Source: Saprospiraceae bacterium (lineage in GTDB: Bacteria; Bacteroidota; Bacteroidia; Chitinophagales; Saprospiraceae). From it: a DNA stretch of 64,000 nucleotides. How positions within the stretch are numbered: position 1 is the first letter of the stretch; the number at the start of each line of letters is the position of its first letter. The position numbers were made by a program, and so were the translations under genes. The notes under the pieces are model-generated. The model did no database searches and was not told the origin of the DNA. It worked only from the letters and a program-made list of their open reading frames with translations. The stretch is taken from NCBI GenBank assembly GCA_026129545.1, contig JAHCHX010000002.1:788292-852291 (forward strand), read 5' to 3'. This document shows positions 6,931-15,759 of this stretch, one piece after another.

Positions 6931-8637
6931 ATGAAAGCTATTCGCAGATTTTTTGCCACCATCCTTTTTTTCTTCCTATTATTGTTTGGCTTGGCTGCGC
7001 AGCCTTGCGTGAGTGTCAATTTCGACATCACGAGCTGCGCATCTTCCACGGGCGTTCCGTTGGTGCCCAGCAACTATCTACTCTACGATGTCATTGGCAC
7101 AGCAGGCACCTTGAACATCAACCCCGGCGCTCGATACAAGGCCTTTTGGATGTTGGGCGACGGCAATATGCGCTACTTTCCCGATAGCGATTCTTTGGGC
7201 GATGTGAGTACTTACAATCTGGGGTATCGGTATCGCTCCGAATCTGGCTCCATCGGCCCGGGCGTGATATTGGTGGAGAAGAAAAGCAATACCGACCCGC
7301 CACCAGATTTGTTCAGGTCATTTGATTTGCCATCGCCAACCTTGCCGCCGACCAGTGCGGACAGCTTTCATCGAAGAATTTTCAACGCTGTCAGCATGGA
7401 CATTTTCAATCACGAGCGCAATCGCCCACACTACCCAACGGTTTTTGCCGTGTCGGGGCGAAGCGAGGATTACAGGATTGATACTGTTTATTTCTTCTAC
7501 AATAGCGTGAAAAACCCGTCTGGCAGCTATGGGGCAAGAAGCATCCACGATTCGCTGCATTTTGTCCATTTGCCCAACTACTATCCCTCAGGGCTGAGCT
7601 TTGTGGAGTATCCTATCAGCAGTCTTCCAACTCACATTGACAGTGGCTTAAGGTCGTTCCTTGCTCGGCGTTTCAATAACTTCATCGTCGTTCCCGTGCC
7701 TGTGAGTGCTTTTGCAGGAGGCAAGGATAAATATGACTTCACTGGCAAAAGGGCCGCATTTAGGTCGGTGGCACAAAATACGTTTGACGAGTTTCGCATA
7801 TTTCCCGCGTTGAGAACCATGTGGGACCCTACATGGGTGACAACTGGCGACACTACTCTTCCGATTGGGCACTACTTGTCGTTGGCTATAGGAGGGAGCA
7901 ACATGGCACAAGATGGCAGTATGCCATCATCCGTGGCCGCACAACTGGCCAGCGATGTGCAATCCTATTTCGGCACAAACAATCTATCGTTTGGAGGCGG
8001 CAAGTTCATCAGGGGGATTTCTTCCACCGATGTATCCATGGTGGCTGCCATTGACCCTAACGGATTGACCATTGAGCAGATATGCCCGCTTGGCAACAAT
8101 CGCTACAAAGTGCGCATCAAAATGGAAGTTTGCAATGAAGGATATATGCACACGGATTCGTTCAGGGTTGACATTATTGACCATACGGGATTCATAAGCA
8201 AACCTGTGTTTGACAACACGGACAAGCTGGTTTCCCTTCCCCCTGCCTCTATAAGTGCTGTCGGGGATGTTTGGTCGTATCGGTGGGATGAGTTTTTGGA
8301 TGGCGTGCCTCTTCCTGAAAATAGTGGTCTGAAGGAGCAAGTTGAAACCTGTGTCAACAAGTATTTCACCGTGGAAACCAATTGGGCCGGCGTGCAAAAA
8401 TTGGCTGAAGGCAAAGGGTTGGAGCTATGCGTGACCTTTAAGGAGACGGGGGTTCAAGACTGTCGGAAAAACTACGCGCTAACTGGCAGAACGGTGAATC
8501 CTCTCACTGGCTACAACTGTGGCGAGGCAATTGCCAAAGACAACTGCTGCTGCGCCATATACATCATCTTGGCACTTTCCATCATCATCCTGTTGCTCCT
8601 GATATGGGTGTTGTGGCTCCTATACAGAAGAAGATAA
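6931..8637 (+). CDS. Secreted, C-terminally membrane-anchored protein of unknown function
   Basis: A 568-residue protein I do not recognise. It has a signal peptide (about 1-24, ending LFGLAAQ), a long extracytoplasmic region rich in aromatic residues and serine, and a C-terminal anchor: a cysteine triplet (DNCCC) followed by a helix IILALSIIILLLLIWVLWLL and a basic tail RRR. That places the bulk outside the inner membrane with a short cytoplasmic end. There are some paired cysteines near the N-terminus. It starts at the ATG at 6931 after an A/T-rich leader. It is divergent from the sigma gene and 178 bases upstream of the TPR-CHAT gene on the same strand, so all four genes may form one regulatory locus. 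Confidence 0.6.
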   Translation: MKAIRRFFATILFFFLLLFGLAAQPCVSVNFDITSCASSTGVPLVPSNYLLYDVIGTAGTLNINPGARYKAFWMLGDGNMRYFPDSDSLGDVSTYNLGYRYRSESGSIGPGVILVEKKSNTDPPPDLFRSFDLPSPTLPPTSADSFHRRIFNAVSMDIFNHERNRPHYPTVFAVSGRSEDYRIDTVYFFYNSVKNPSGSYGARSIHDSLHFVHLPNYYPSGLSFVEYPISSLPTHIDSGLRSFLARRFNNFIVVPVPVSAFAGGKDKYDFTGKRAAFRSVAQNTFDEFRIFPALRTMWDPTWVTTGDTTLPIGHYLSLAIGGSNMAQDGSMPSSVAAQLASDVQSYFGTNNLSFGGGKFIRGISSTDVSMVAAIDPNGLTIEQICPLGNNRYKVRIKMEVCNEGYMHTDSFRVDIIDHTGFISKPVFDNTDKLVSLPPASISAVGDVWSYRWDEFLDGVPLPENSGLKEQVETCVNKYFTVETNWAGVQKLAEGKGLELCVTFKETGVQDCRKNYALTGRTVNPLTGYNCGEAIAKDNCCCAIYIILALSIIILLLLIWVLWLLYRRR

Positions 8638-8815
8638 TGGGGCCAAACTTTCGACGACGACGGGGTGTGGTCAAGGGGCTTGTGGGCTGTTTTCATTCCT
8701 GAAACATCAATTAAAACATCCCACTAAGCATAAAATACGCCCATTTGAGTTTGTTAATCGGATAGAAGTTATCTGGCGTTTTTTAGCCCTTCTCAGCAAA
8801 AGCCCCCTTCGTGTT

Positions 8816-11623
8816 ATGCTTTTCCGAGTCATTTTTTTCTTGCTTGCCTTGGTTCTGCCCAATCAAATGATTGGGCAGAACCAAGATTCATTGCGGATAG
8901 CGCAACTCTTTAAAATCTACACGGAATTAAGAAACAGCGAAAATTACGACCGTGCTCTCGATACTTTAAGAGTGATAGAAAAAGAATCCATGCAAACAGG
9001 TTTGTTGGCTTTTTGGATTCAATCACAAACACAGATGGCCAGAATAATCTGCCTGAAAGACAAGGAGCCATACAAAGCGCTGGAAGTATTGGATTCCTGC
9101 TCGGCGCAAGTGAGGGCATGGCGCCAACCAAAGAGTTTTTATGATTATCGGAGCCTATGCGGGCTTTTTTTGGAAGAGTTTTTCATTTGCAAAGAATACA
9201 TCGAGGACTTTGTGAGGGGGAAAACAGCTCTGATGAATGCCTACGACATATTCATATCCAACCTCAACGGACGCGAGGATGCTATCGCCAGCTTTTTGTT
9301 CTTCCAGCATGGGAACAACTTTGTCCGCTTGGAAGACTTTGACAGCGCAAAAAGACTTTTTGAAGAAGGCTTGGAATATAGCCACACACACAATGCTCCG
9401 AAAGTCGCCAAATACAGTGATGTCGCGGGGTTTTACATGGGTATTGACAGCCTTGACAAAGCAGAACAATTGTTGCGCGAGGGCTTGGGACGTCAAGGAA
9501 TGTCGGAAGAAGACCTGGTGTTTGTGAAATTGACCTTAGCAGAATGCTTGGAGAAAAAAGGAAAGCACGATGAAGCATCTGAGATGAATAAAGAGGCAGA
9601 ATCGCAAATTGCGGTTTCTTCTGACAGAGATGTGAAAAGAAAGACACCACAATTCCAATATAGTATTTGCGAAAATTACGCGCTCATCGCCAATGGCAAA
9701 GACAATTGTGAGGGTGCAATAAATTGGTACGATAAGGCTATCGCCGTTGCTCATGGGTATGGTGCAACGCCGAAACGCCAGCTGGCTTTTTTTTACAAAG
9801 AGAAAGGCAACGTCCTGCTCAATTGCGGGCGATATGAAGAAGCGATAGCCTCTTTTCAATCCGCCTTTGAAATCATTCAGTCGGTGGCAAGCAAATCGTC
9901 CGATGATGGCCCCAAACTCAAAGCGGAGAATATCCTTTACAAAGTTCAGTTGGGCAAAGCCCAAGCCTTTATGGCGCTCGGCAAGCCAGAAGAAGCACTT
10001 CAGTGCTATGAGCTTGTTCCATTGGTGGAAACAAAACTTTTGGAAAGCCATCTGTACGAGTCATCCTCCCTGCGCGCGCTCGAAAACAGTCGCCCCCGCA
10101 CGAACGTGGCGATGGATTTGGCTTGGGGGCTTTATGAGCACACCCATGCGCCCAACTATGCCCAGCGGGCTTTTCTTTTGAGCGAACTGACCCGAAACAA
10201 CCTACTCTTGAAAACGATGCGGGTGGCAAGAACGTCGTATCAATTGCCTGACAGCATTCGCCAACTTGAATACGAGCTGCGCATCAAAACCGAATGGCAC
10301 AAGCGCCAAATAGACGAACTAACAGCCCAAAAAGAAATAAGCAAGGAAGAAGAAGCGAAACTCCAACGATTGAACGACGCATGGGGCCAACTCAAAAACC
10401 AACAAGAGGTCTTCCGCAGCCGCCTCGCCAAAGAGATACCCGGCTATGAAAATCTCTTAAAAGAGGTGAAACCACTCGAAGCCGCCCAAGCCGCCGCCCT
10501 CCTCCGACCCGACCAAGCCCTGCTCAATTATTTCCTCACGGACAGCACGGCCTATATCTTTTTGGTGGATGCCAAAGGCTCGCTCCAATGGGAAAAATCC
10601 GCGCTGCCGCTTGGCTTTCGCGACTCCATCATGCAAGGCTTCATTGCTCGCTTGGCCAACTATTTCAAATACAAGAACAATCGCAGAGTGGCGGACGAGC
10701 ACAATCGTTGGCTCAAAAACACCGCCGCAGATTTGTATCAATTGCTGGTCGCACCCATGGAGCCGCACATTGGCCCGCACGTCAAGTCGCTGGTGGTGGC
10801 ACCCGACGATGTGTTGGCATTTTTGCCTTTTGAGATATTGCTCCTCAAAAAATCAACAGCGGATTGGGCCAACTTGCCCTATCTGATAAAAGATTACAGC
10901 ATCAGCTACGCTTATTCGGCCACAGTGCTCGAGCGCCAGCAGCACAACACACACGAACATAGCCAAATAAAGCGAACCCCTTGCGTAGGTTTTGCGCCGA
11001 CGTACAAGGTGGGCACACGCGACCCCCAGACCGATAGCCTGCTCAACACCATCTCGGGCATGGAAGAACTCGTGAAAACCGCGAAGGCGCGGTTTGGTGG
11101 CGAGGCCTTCGTCGGGGACGAGGCCAACGAAACACAGTTTTTCAAAATTGCGCCCCTATGCCGCATCCTGCTTTTTGCCATGCACGGGTTTGCCAACGAG
11201 GAATACCCCGAATTGTCGCGCCTCATATTCGGCAACCCACAAAAAGACAGCTCGGACTATAACGTGCTATACACCAACAAACTACAACGCGCTTACCTGC
11301 CCATTGACCTCGCGGTGCTCAACGCCTGCTACTCCGGCTACGGAAAACTGCACAAGGGCGAAGGCGTGTATAGCATCACCCGCGCCCTCACCTCGGCAGG
11401 CGTGCCAGCCACCCTCATGAGCATCTGGGAACTGCACGGGGCCTCCTCGCCTGCGTTGGTGGATGCCTTTTTCCACCACATCAAAGACGGACTGGCAAAG
11501 GACCTCGCGTTGCAGCAGGCCAAGCTCGCTTTTTTGGCCAACCCGACAAACGAATCAAGGCAGCACCCAGCCTTTTGGGCCAGCCTGCTCGCCACAGGCG
11601 ATATGTCGCCGCTCCAATTTTGA
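8816..11623 (+). CDS. Secreted TPR-CHAT domain protein (caspase-like protease candidate)
   Basis: A 935-residue protein. A signal peptide (about 1-20, FFLLALVLPNQMIGQ) is followed by many TPR units through about residue 480 (for example NCGRYEEAIASFQSAFEI), a charged helical linker (480-560) and a C-terminal CHAT domain. The CHAT catalytic pair is intact: H790 in LLFAMHGFANEE and C838 in AVLNACYSGYGK. The ending ALQQAKLAFL and ASLLATGD is typical of CHAT proteins. Family knowledge: CHAT domains are caspase-like proteases that use TPRs as sensors. Export to the periplasm is inferred from the signal peptide and is unlike cytoplasmic CHAT immunity proteases. The first 38 bases after the leucine-rich start form a perfect palindrome (8848-8885). 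Confidence 0.85.
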   Translation: MLFRVIFFLLALVLPNQMIGQNQDSLRIAQLFKIYTELRNSENYDRALDTLRVIEKESMQTGLLAFWIQSQTQMARIICLKDKEPYKALEVLDSCSAQVRAWRQPKSFYDYRSLCGLFLEEFFICKEYIEDFVRGKTALMNAYDIFISNLNGREDAIASFLFFQHGNNFVRLEDFDSAKRLFEEGLEYSHTHNAPKVAKYSDVAGFYMGIDSLDKAEQLLREGLGRQGMSEEDLVFVKLTLAECLEKKGKHDEASEMNKEAESQIAVSSDRDVKRKTPQFQYSICENYALIANGKDNCEGAINWYDKAIAVAHGYGATPKRQLAFFYKEKGNVLLNCGRYEEAIASFQSAFEIIQSVASKSSDDGPKLKAENILYKVQLGKAQAFMALGKPEEALQCYELVPLVETKLLESHLYESSSLRALENSRPRTNVAMDLAWGLYEHTHAPNYAQRAFLLSELTRNNLLLKTMRVARTSYQLPDSIRQLEYELRIKTEWHKRQIDELTAQKEISKEEEAKLQRLNDAWGQLKNQQEVFRSRLAKEIPGYENLLKEVKPLEAAQAAALLRPDQALLNYFLTDSTAYIFLVDAKGSLQWEKSALPLGFRDSIMQGFIARLANYFKYKNNRRVADEHNRWLKNTAADLYQLLVAPMEPHIGPHVKSLVVAPDDVLAFLPFEILLLKKSTADWANLPYLIKDYSISYAYSATVLERQQHNTHEHSQIKRTPCVGFAPTYKVGTRDPQTDSLLNTISGMEELVKTAKARFGGEAFVGDEANETQFFKIAPLCRILLFAMHGFANEEYPELSRLIFGNPQKDSSDYNVLYTNKLQRAYLPIDLAVLNACYSGYGKLHKGEGVYSITRALTSAGVPATLMSIWELHGASSPALVDAFFHHIKDGLAKDLALQQAKLAFLANPTNESRQHPAFWASLLATGDMSPLQF
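8848..8885. repeat. Perfect 38-bp palindrome inside the CHAT signal-peptide coding region
   Basis: Perfect 18-base arms, CTTGGTTCTGCCCAATCA (8848-8865) and its exact complement (8868-8885), separated only by AA. It encodes LVLPNQMIGQNQ. A perfect inverted repeat of this size within coding sequence is unlikely by chance; in mRNA it would fold 30 bases after the start codon. Confidence 0.85.
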
Positions 11624-11685
11624 CACGACGGTTTTGAAAAAATCTAAAATTCCGCTTGCCGCATCCGAATCAAAGCGGCCTGCCT

Positions 11686-11693
11686 TACTTTTG
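11686..11693 (+). promoter_or_regulatory. TAnnTTTG -7 box upstream of pckA
   Basis: TACTTTTG lies 110 bases before the pckA start and matches the Bacteroidota -7 consensus. The nearest upstream TTG (11656) is 27 bases away, longer than usual. Confidence 0.4.
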
Positions 11694-11803
11694 CCTGCCG
11701 TTTGCGACCACCACCTCTTTCCCTCTTCCCCTACACCAACGGCGCAAACCATGGCGGCTGCGTTGTCGGCCTTATTGCCTAACCAGTTTAAAACTAACAT
11801 TTT

Positions 11804-13429
11804 ATGCAAGAACTTGGACTTAAAAACCCATTAGCCAACTTGGAAGAACTCGGCCTCAAAAACATCAAGGCCGCCTATTGGAATCTCTCCCCCGAAGAAC
11901 TCGTCGAACACTCAATATGCAAGGGAATGGGCCAACTGGCCGATAGCGGTGCCCTTGTCATCTATACCGGCGAATTCACCGGTCGCTCGCCCGACGACCG
12001 CTTCATCGTGAAAGACAGCATCACCGCCAACAAGGTAAACTGGGGCAAAGTCAACCTACCCTTCGACAGCCGCAAGTTCGACGCGCTCTGGCGCCGCTGC
12101 TGCAACTATCTCAAGAAGAAAGAAATATATGTCCGCGACGTGCGTGCCAACGCAAGCGCCAATCCCGACTACCACCTGCCCATCCGCGTAATCACGGAAT
12201 ACCCCTGGAGCAACCAATTCGCCAACAATATGTTCCTGCGCCCCGAACGCTCGGAACTCACCACTTTCGACCCCCGCTGGACGGTGCTCTGCGTACCCGG
12301 CTTCAAGGCTCACCCCGAACGCGACGGCACCCGCAAACACAATTTCGCCATCGTGAACGTGAAAAAACGCCGCCTGCTCATCGGTGGCACAGGCTACACC
12401 GGCGAAATCAAAAAAGGCATTTTCTCGGTCATCAACTTTGTGCTGCCCACCCGTGCCAAAAACGCCCTGCCCATGCACTGCTCCGCCAACGTTGGCCTTG
12501 ATGGCGACATAGCACTCTTCTTCGGCCTCTCCGGCACCGGCAAGACAACCCTCAGCGCCGACCCCAATCGCCCACTCATCGGCGACGACGAACACGCCTG
12601 GGCCGATGGCGAGGTATTCAACTTCGAGGGCGGCTGCTATGCCAAAACAATTGACCTCACCGAAGAAAAAGAACCCGATATCTACCGCGCCATCCGCCAT
12701 GGGGCAATCCTTGAAAATGTCAAATTCTTCGAGGGAACACGCAAAGTGGACTACGCCGACCGAACCATCACGGAGAACACGCGCGTCTCCTACCCCATCC
12801 ACCACATAGAGAATGCCGTCAGCCCGAGCCGTGCCGAAGGCGACCCCAAAAACATCTTCTTCCTCACTTGCGACGCTTATGGCATCCTCCCCCCCATCTC
12901 CCGCCTCACGCCGGAACAGGCCATGTACTACTTCATCAGTGGCTATACGGCTCGCGTGGCAGGCACAGAGGTGGGCGTGAAAGAACCCAAGTCAACCTTC
13001 TCCGCCTGTTTTGGCGCCCCGTTCCTGCCCCTCCACCCCGCCAAGTACGCCGACCTTTTGGGTAAAAAATTGCGCAAGAGCAAAGCCAAGGTCTGGCTCA
13101 TCAACACCGGCTGGAGCGGCGGCGCTTATGGCGAGGGCAACCGCATCAAACTCGCCTACACCCGCGCCATGATAACGGCCGCGCTGAACGGATACCTCGA
13201 CGGCGTGCACTACGAAAAGCACGAGATATTCGGCATGATGATGCCCACCTCCTGCCCGAATGTGCCATCCGAAATCCTCAACCCGCGCAACACATGGGCA
13301 AGCAAAAGCGAATACGACAAGAAAGCCAACCAATTGGCGGAAGAATTCGTGAAAAACTTTGAGAAATACGCCGACCAAGCCAAGGCGGAAATTCTCAATG
13401 CAGCGCCAAAAGTGCTGGAAAAAGCCTGA
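11804..13429 (+). CDS. pckA: Phosphoenolpyruvate carboxykinase (ATP)
   Basis: A 541-residue ATP-dependent PEP carboxykinase, converting oxaloacetate and ATP to phosphoenolpyruvate, CO2 and ADP at the start of gluconeogenesis. Motifs: the early substrate loop TGRSPDDRF, the HCSANVG metal ligand region, the kinase P-loop GLSGTGKTTLS, the metal-binding LIGDDEHAWAD and the late FSACFGAPF segment. Length is as expected for the family (about 530-540). Start at ATG 11804. A long perfect hairpin follows at 13447. It is transcribed alone; in this organism it would sit with proline oxidation in amino-acid-to-sugar flux, which is an inference from gene content. Confidence 0.96.
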   Translation: MQELGLKNPLANLEELGLKNIKAAYWNLSPEELVEHSICKGMGQLADSGALVIYTGEFTGRSPDDRFIVKDSITANKVNWGKVNLPFDSRKFDALWRRCCNYLKKKEIYVRDVRANASANPDYHLPIRVITEYPWSNQFANNMFLRPERSELTTFDPRWTVLCVPGFKAHPERDGTRKHNFAIVNVKKRRLLIGGTGYTGEIKKGIFSVINFVLPTRAKNALPMHCSANVGLDGDIALFFGLSGTGKTTLSADPNRPLIGDDEHAWADGEVFNFEGGCYAKTIDLTEEKEPDIYRAIRHGAILENVKFFEGTRKVDYADRTITENTRVSYPIHHIENAVSPSRAEGDPKNIFFLTCDAYGILPPISRLTPEQAMYYFISGYTARVAGTEVGVKEPKSTFSACFGAPFLPLHPAKYADLLGKKLRKSKAKVWLINTGWSGGAYGEGNRIKLAYTRAMITAALNGYLDGVHYEKHEIFGMMMPTSCPNVPSEILNPRNTWASKSEYDKKANQLAEEFVKNFEKYADQAKAEILNAAPKVLEKA

Positions 13430-13446
13430 TAGCGATTGAATGTGTA

Positions 13447-13503
13447 GCTCATGCCCCTGCCCGACTGTCAAAGAAAACCTGACAGTCGGGCAGGGGCATG
13501 AGC
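13447..13503. repeat. Perfect 24-bp-stem hairpin after pckA
   Basis: Perfect arms at 13447-13470 and 13480-13503 (GCTCATGCCCCTGCCCGACT...) with a 9-base loop. No T-run follows; instead it abuts directly a family A repeat. It may still act as a terminator or an mRNA 3'-end stabiliser. Confidence 0.65.
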
Positions 13504-13508
13504 CTATA

Positions 13509-13613
13509 TATACCTTGACTCGCTTGGCTCAGTCAGATAACCACGATTGATATCCATGATTTTGACCAGATTGCGCTTTTAGCCATGCCCAAAACTTGAC
13601 GGCGCGAAGTATA
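13509..13613 (-). repeat. Dispersed repeat family A, copy 1
   Basis: A 105-bp copy with TATACCTTGACTCG at one end and CGGCGCGAAGTATA at the other. Core words shared with copies at 19413, 30018 and 32276 include (read on the minus strand) TATACTTCGCGCCG, TTTTGGGCATGGC, AAAATCA..GA.ATCAATC and the terminal TCAAGGTATA. Confidence 0.8.
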
Positions 13614-13641
13614 GATTGGAGACCCCGTTTTCGAGTTCAAG

Positions 13642-14949
13642 TCATTTTTTGAATCCCTCCAAGCCCAGCCTTACGAATCGACCTTCGGCTACCGCGCACA
13701 GCGGGCGCAACGCGGCGCCGTTCCATTCGCCAAACAACCCCACAGCTTGCCCGCCGCTCAACGCGAGCAACCGCCAGCCCTCGTTGCCCTTCACTTGGAG
13801 GCGAAGCAACTTCCCTCGATTGTCAACGATAAAAAAAGCATCGCCCTGCTTCAAAGCGACAACGGCGCTGAAGGCCGCCGGAAAAATCTGTAGCCACGGC
13901 TGCGCGGCCAATGCAGCGGCATAGACCCGCATGAAAGCGTCGAAATCCTCGAATCCAGCCAGCGTTTCCATCTTTTTTTCCAATCGGACGAAATCGCCAA
14001 CAGCCAACACACGCAGCGGATAGGCAGAAGGGTAGAACGCAAGTGTGCCCTGCTCAAAGCTGCCCGGCTGAAGGCCAGCGGGAAAACCACCGCCGCCAAA
14101 CGCAAACTCAAGCAACAAGGCGTGGCGCTTCGTCGTGCTTCCCAGCAGCCAAGTGCGACGCTCCATCAGTTGTTCCTCCAACGGTTCCTCCACTTGGCCA
14201 AGCACCACCCACACGTCGTGCACTCGCTCGCCATTGGCCAGCACCTCTTCCTTTTTGTGGTGGATGCCGATGAAATTTTGCAGGTCGTGGAGCAATGCCT
14301 CAGGCATCGTTGCCCGATTGCGGAAAGCACGCACGGCAAGGTAGCAGCTCGCCAAGGTTGCAGACATCTGTTCAGCCCAATCAGGCGCTGACGCGGGCAC
14401 CTGAGCAAGCAGGCGCAGGGTTCGGCTGAGGCCGGTCATGGAAGCATCGGCCATGCGTGCGGCGATGCCTTCATACCACTGCGGATGCTCTGACACCACC
14501 GTTGCCAGACTGCGTCGGGCCGTGTCGAGCAGCCAAGCCTCCAAGTCGTCCATGCCGTTGGCGGCACGTTCGAGGCGTTCCAATCGGCGTTGCTGCTGGT
14601 GTGCCGAGACTTCGGCGGCGGCGTTTTTGAGCGGGGTGGCAGTCGCGCCCTCCAGCAAGGTGCCTGCCCATTCGGGCAATTGGACGGTGGGCACGAAGGC
14701 TTGTTCACCCTCCCGTTCAAAAAGCAGATAGAGCGCCTGCGCGTGGATGCAGGGTTTGGGCTGAAAAAGGCAGGAGCAGCGAAACAGTTTTTTTCCCAGA
14801 TGCACCGCCACGTCGTGGCGCGCGTTTTCGCCGACGCACATCTCGGCAAAAACGATTTTTTCAAAAATGAATTTTTTTTGGAAAAAAACAGGCTGGGCAA
14901 GCAGGCCTGCCCGAGGAGAAAGCGGTTCGATGTGTGTTGTTTTATTCAA
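13642..14949 (-). CDS. SWIM zinc-finger domain protein
   Basis: A protein of about 435 residues with a SWIM zinc finger near the N-terminus: FRCSCLFQPKPCIHAQALYL gives the CxC...CxH ligands. The remainder is helical and rich in alanine, leucine and arginine, without a domain I recognise. SWIM proteins in Bacteroidota often lie with AAA+ and VWA genes, but here the neighbour is rsmA. The start is uncertain. The frame is open to a TTG at 14997; I favour the TTG at 14949, which overlaps the rsmA stop as TTGA; the first in-frame ATG (14841) lies only 16 residues before the zinc finger. A function in nucleic-acid or protein binding is family knowledge only. Confidence 0.65.
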   Translation of the reverse strand: MNKTTHIEPLSPRAGLLAQPVFFQKKFIFEKIVFAEMCVGENARHDVAVHLGKKLFRCSCLFQPKPCIHAQALYLLFEREGEQAFVPTVQLPEWAGTLLEGATATPLKNAAAEVSAHQQQRRLERLERAANGMDDLEAWLLDTARRSLATVVSEHPQWYEGIAARMADASMTGLSRTLRLLAQVPASAPDWAEQMSATLASCYLAVRAFRNRATMPEALLHDLQNFIGIHHKKEEVLANGERVHDVWVVLGQVEEPLEEQLMERRTWLLGSTTKRHALLLEFAFGGGGFPAGLQPGSFEQGTLAFYPSAYPLRVLAVGDFVRLEKKMETLAGFEDFDAFMRVYAAALAAQPWLQIFPAAFSAVVALKQGDAFFIVDNRGKLLRLQVKGNEGWRLLALSGGQAVGLFGEWNGAALRPLCAVAEGRFVRLGLEGFKK

Positions 14950-15722
14950 GAATCGCTGTTGGAAATCTCGTTTGCCAATCGCACATATTCCTCCCAACCC
15001 AGTTGTTCCGGGCGTTTTTCAAAAAAAGGATCATTCATCAGTTTTTCCTGCTGAAAAAAGGGTTTTAGCGTGTTGCGAAGCATTTTGCGGCGCTGATTGA
15101 ACACCGTTTTCACGATGTTTTTGAACAAATGCTCGTCGCAGCCCAATTCAAACTGCTCTTTTCTGGTGAGGCGTATCACCGCCGACAGCACCTTCGGAGG
15201 CGGGTTGAAAGAGCCTCGCTCCACCGTGAAGAGATACTCCGTGCGGTAGAACGCCTGCATCAGCACACTCGTGATGCCGTACACCTTTGAGCCGGGTTTC
15301 GATACCACACGGTCGGCCACTTCTTTCTGGAACATTCCGACCATTTCGGGGATTTGGTGGCGGCAATCCAGCATTTTGAAAAGTATTTGGGAGGAAATGT
15401 TGTAGGGGAAATTCCCGATGAGGCAAAATTCATCGTCCCCAAAGAGCGCCTTCAGGTCAACGTCGAGAAAATCCGCCGCGACAAGGTGCTCCGCCAGTGC
15501 CGGGTAGTTTTTTTGCAAAAAATCCACCATGTCGCGGTCGGCCTCCACCGCAAAAGTCACATACTCCGAATGGGCCAGTAGGTGTTTGGTCAGCATGCCC
15601 ATGCCAGGGCCGACCTCCAACACACGCCCCGTGCGGGTGGCCTGCTGGAGGCTATTGGCGATGCGTGCTGCGATGGCATCGTGTTTAAGAAAGTGCTGAC
15701 CGTAGGATTTTTTTGCTTGCAT
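14946..15722 (-). CDS. rsmA: 16S rRNA (adenine-N6,N6)-dimethyltransferase RsmA
   Basis: The KsgA/RsmA methyltransferase, 258 residues, which dimethylates two adjacent adenines near the 3' end of 16S rRNA late in 30S assembly. The N-terminus QAKKSYGQHFLKH is the family hallmark, followed by the SAM loop VLEVGPGMGMLT and the catalytic motif NFPYNISSQI. The frame extends 15 codons upstream to a GTG at 15767, which would overlap the upstream gene by 8 bases; the ATG at 15722 gives the usual family start. It is part of a tight minus-strand run with the O-antigen-ligase-like gene upstream and the SWIM gene downstream. Confidence 0.93.
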   Translation of the reverse strand: MQAKKSYGQHFLKHDAIAARIANSLQQATRTGRVLEVGPGMGMLTKHLLAHSEYVTFAVEADRDMVDFLQKNYPALAEHLVAADFLDVDLKALFGDDEFCLIGNFPYNISSQILFKMLDCRHQIPEMVGMFQKEVADRVVSKPGSKVYGITSVLMQAFYRTEYLFTVERGSFNPPPKVLSAVIRLTRKEQFELGCDEHLFKNIVKTVFNQRRKMLRNTLKPFFQQEKLMNDPFFEKRPEQLGWEEYVRLANEISNSDS

Positions 15723-15759
15723 ACCTTGCGTTAGCTGAATGGTTGTGTGCGTCTGAGTT

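Noticed and set aside
13447..13503. Canonical terminator after pckA
   Set aside because: The stem is perfect, but no T-run follows on either side, so I list it only as a hairpin.
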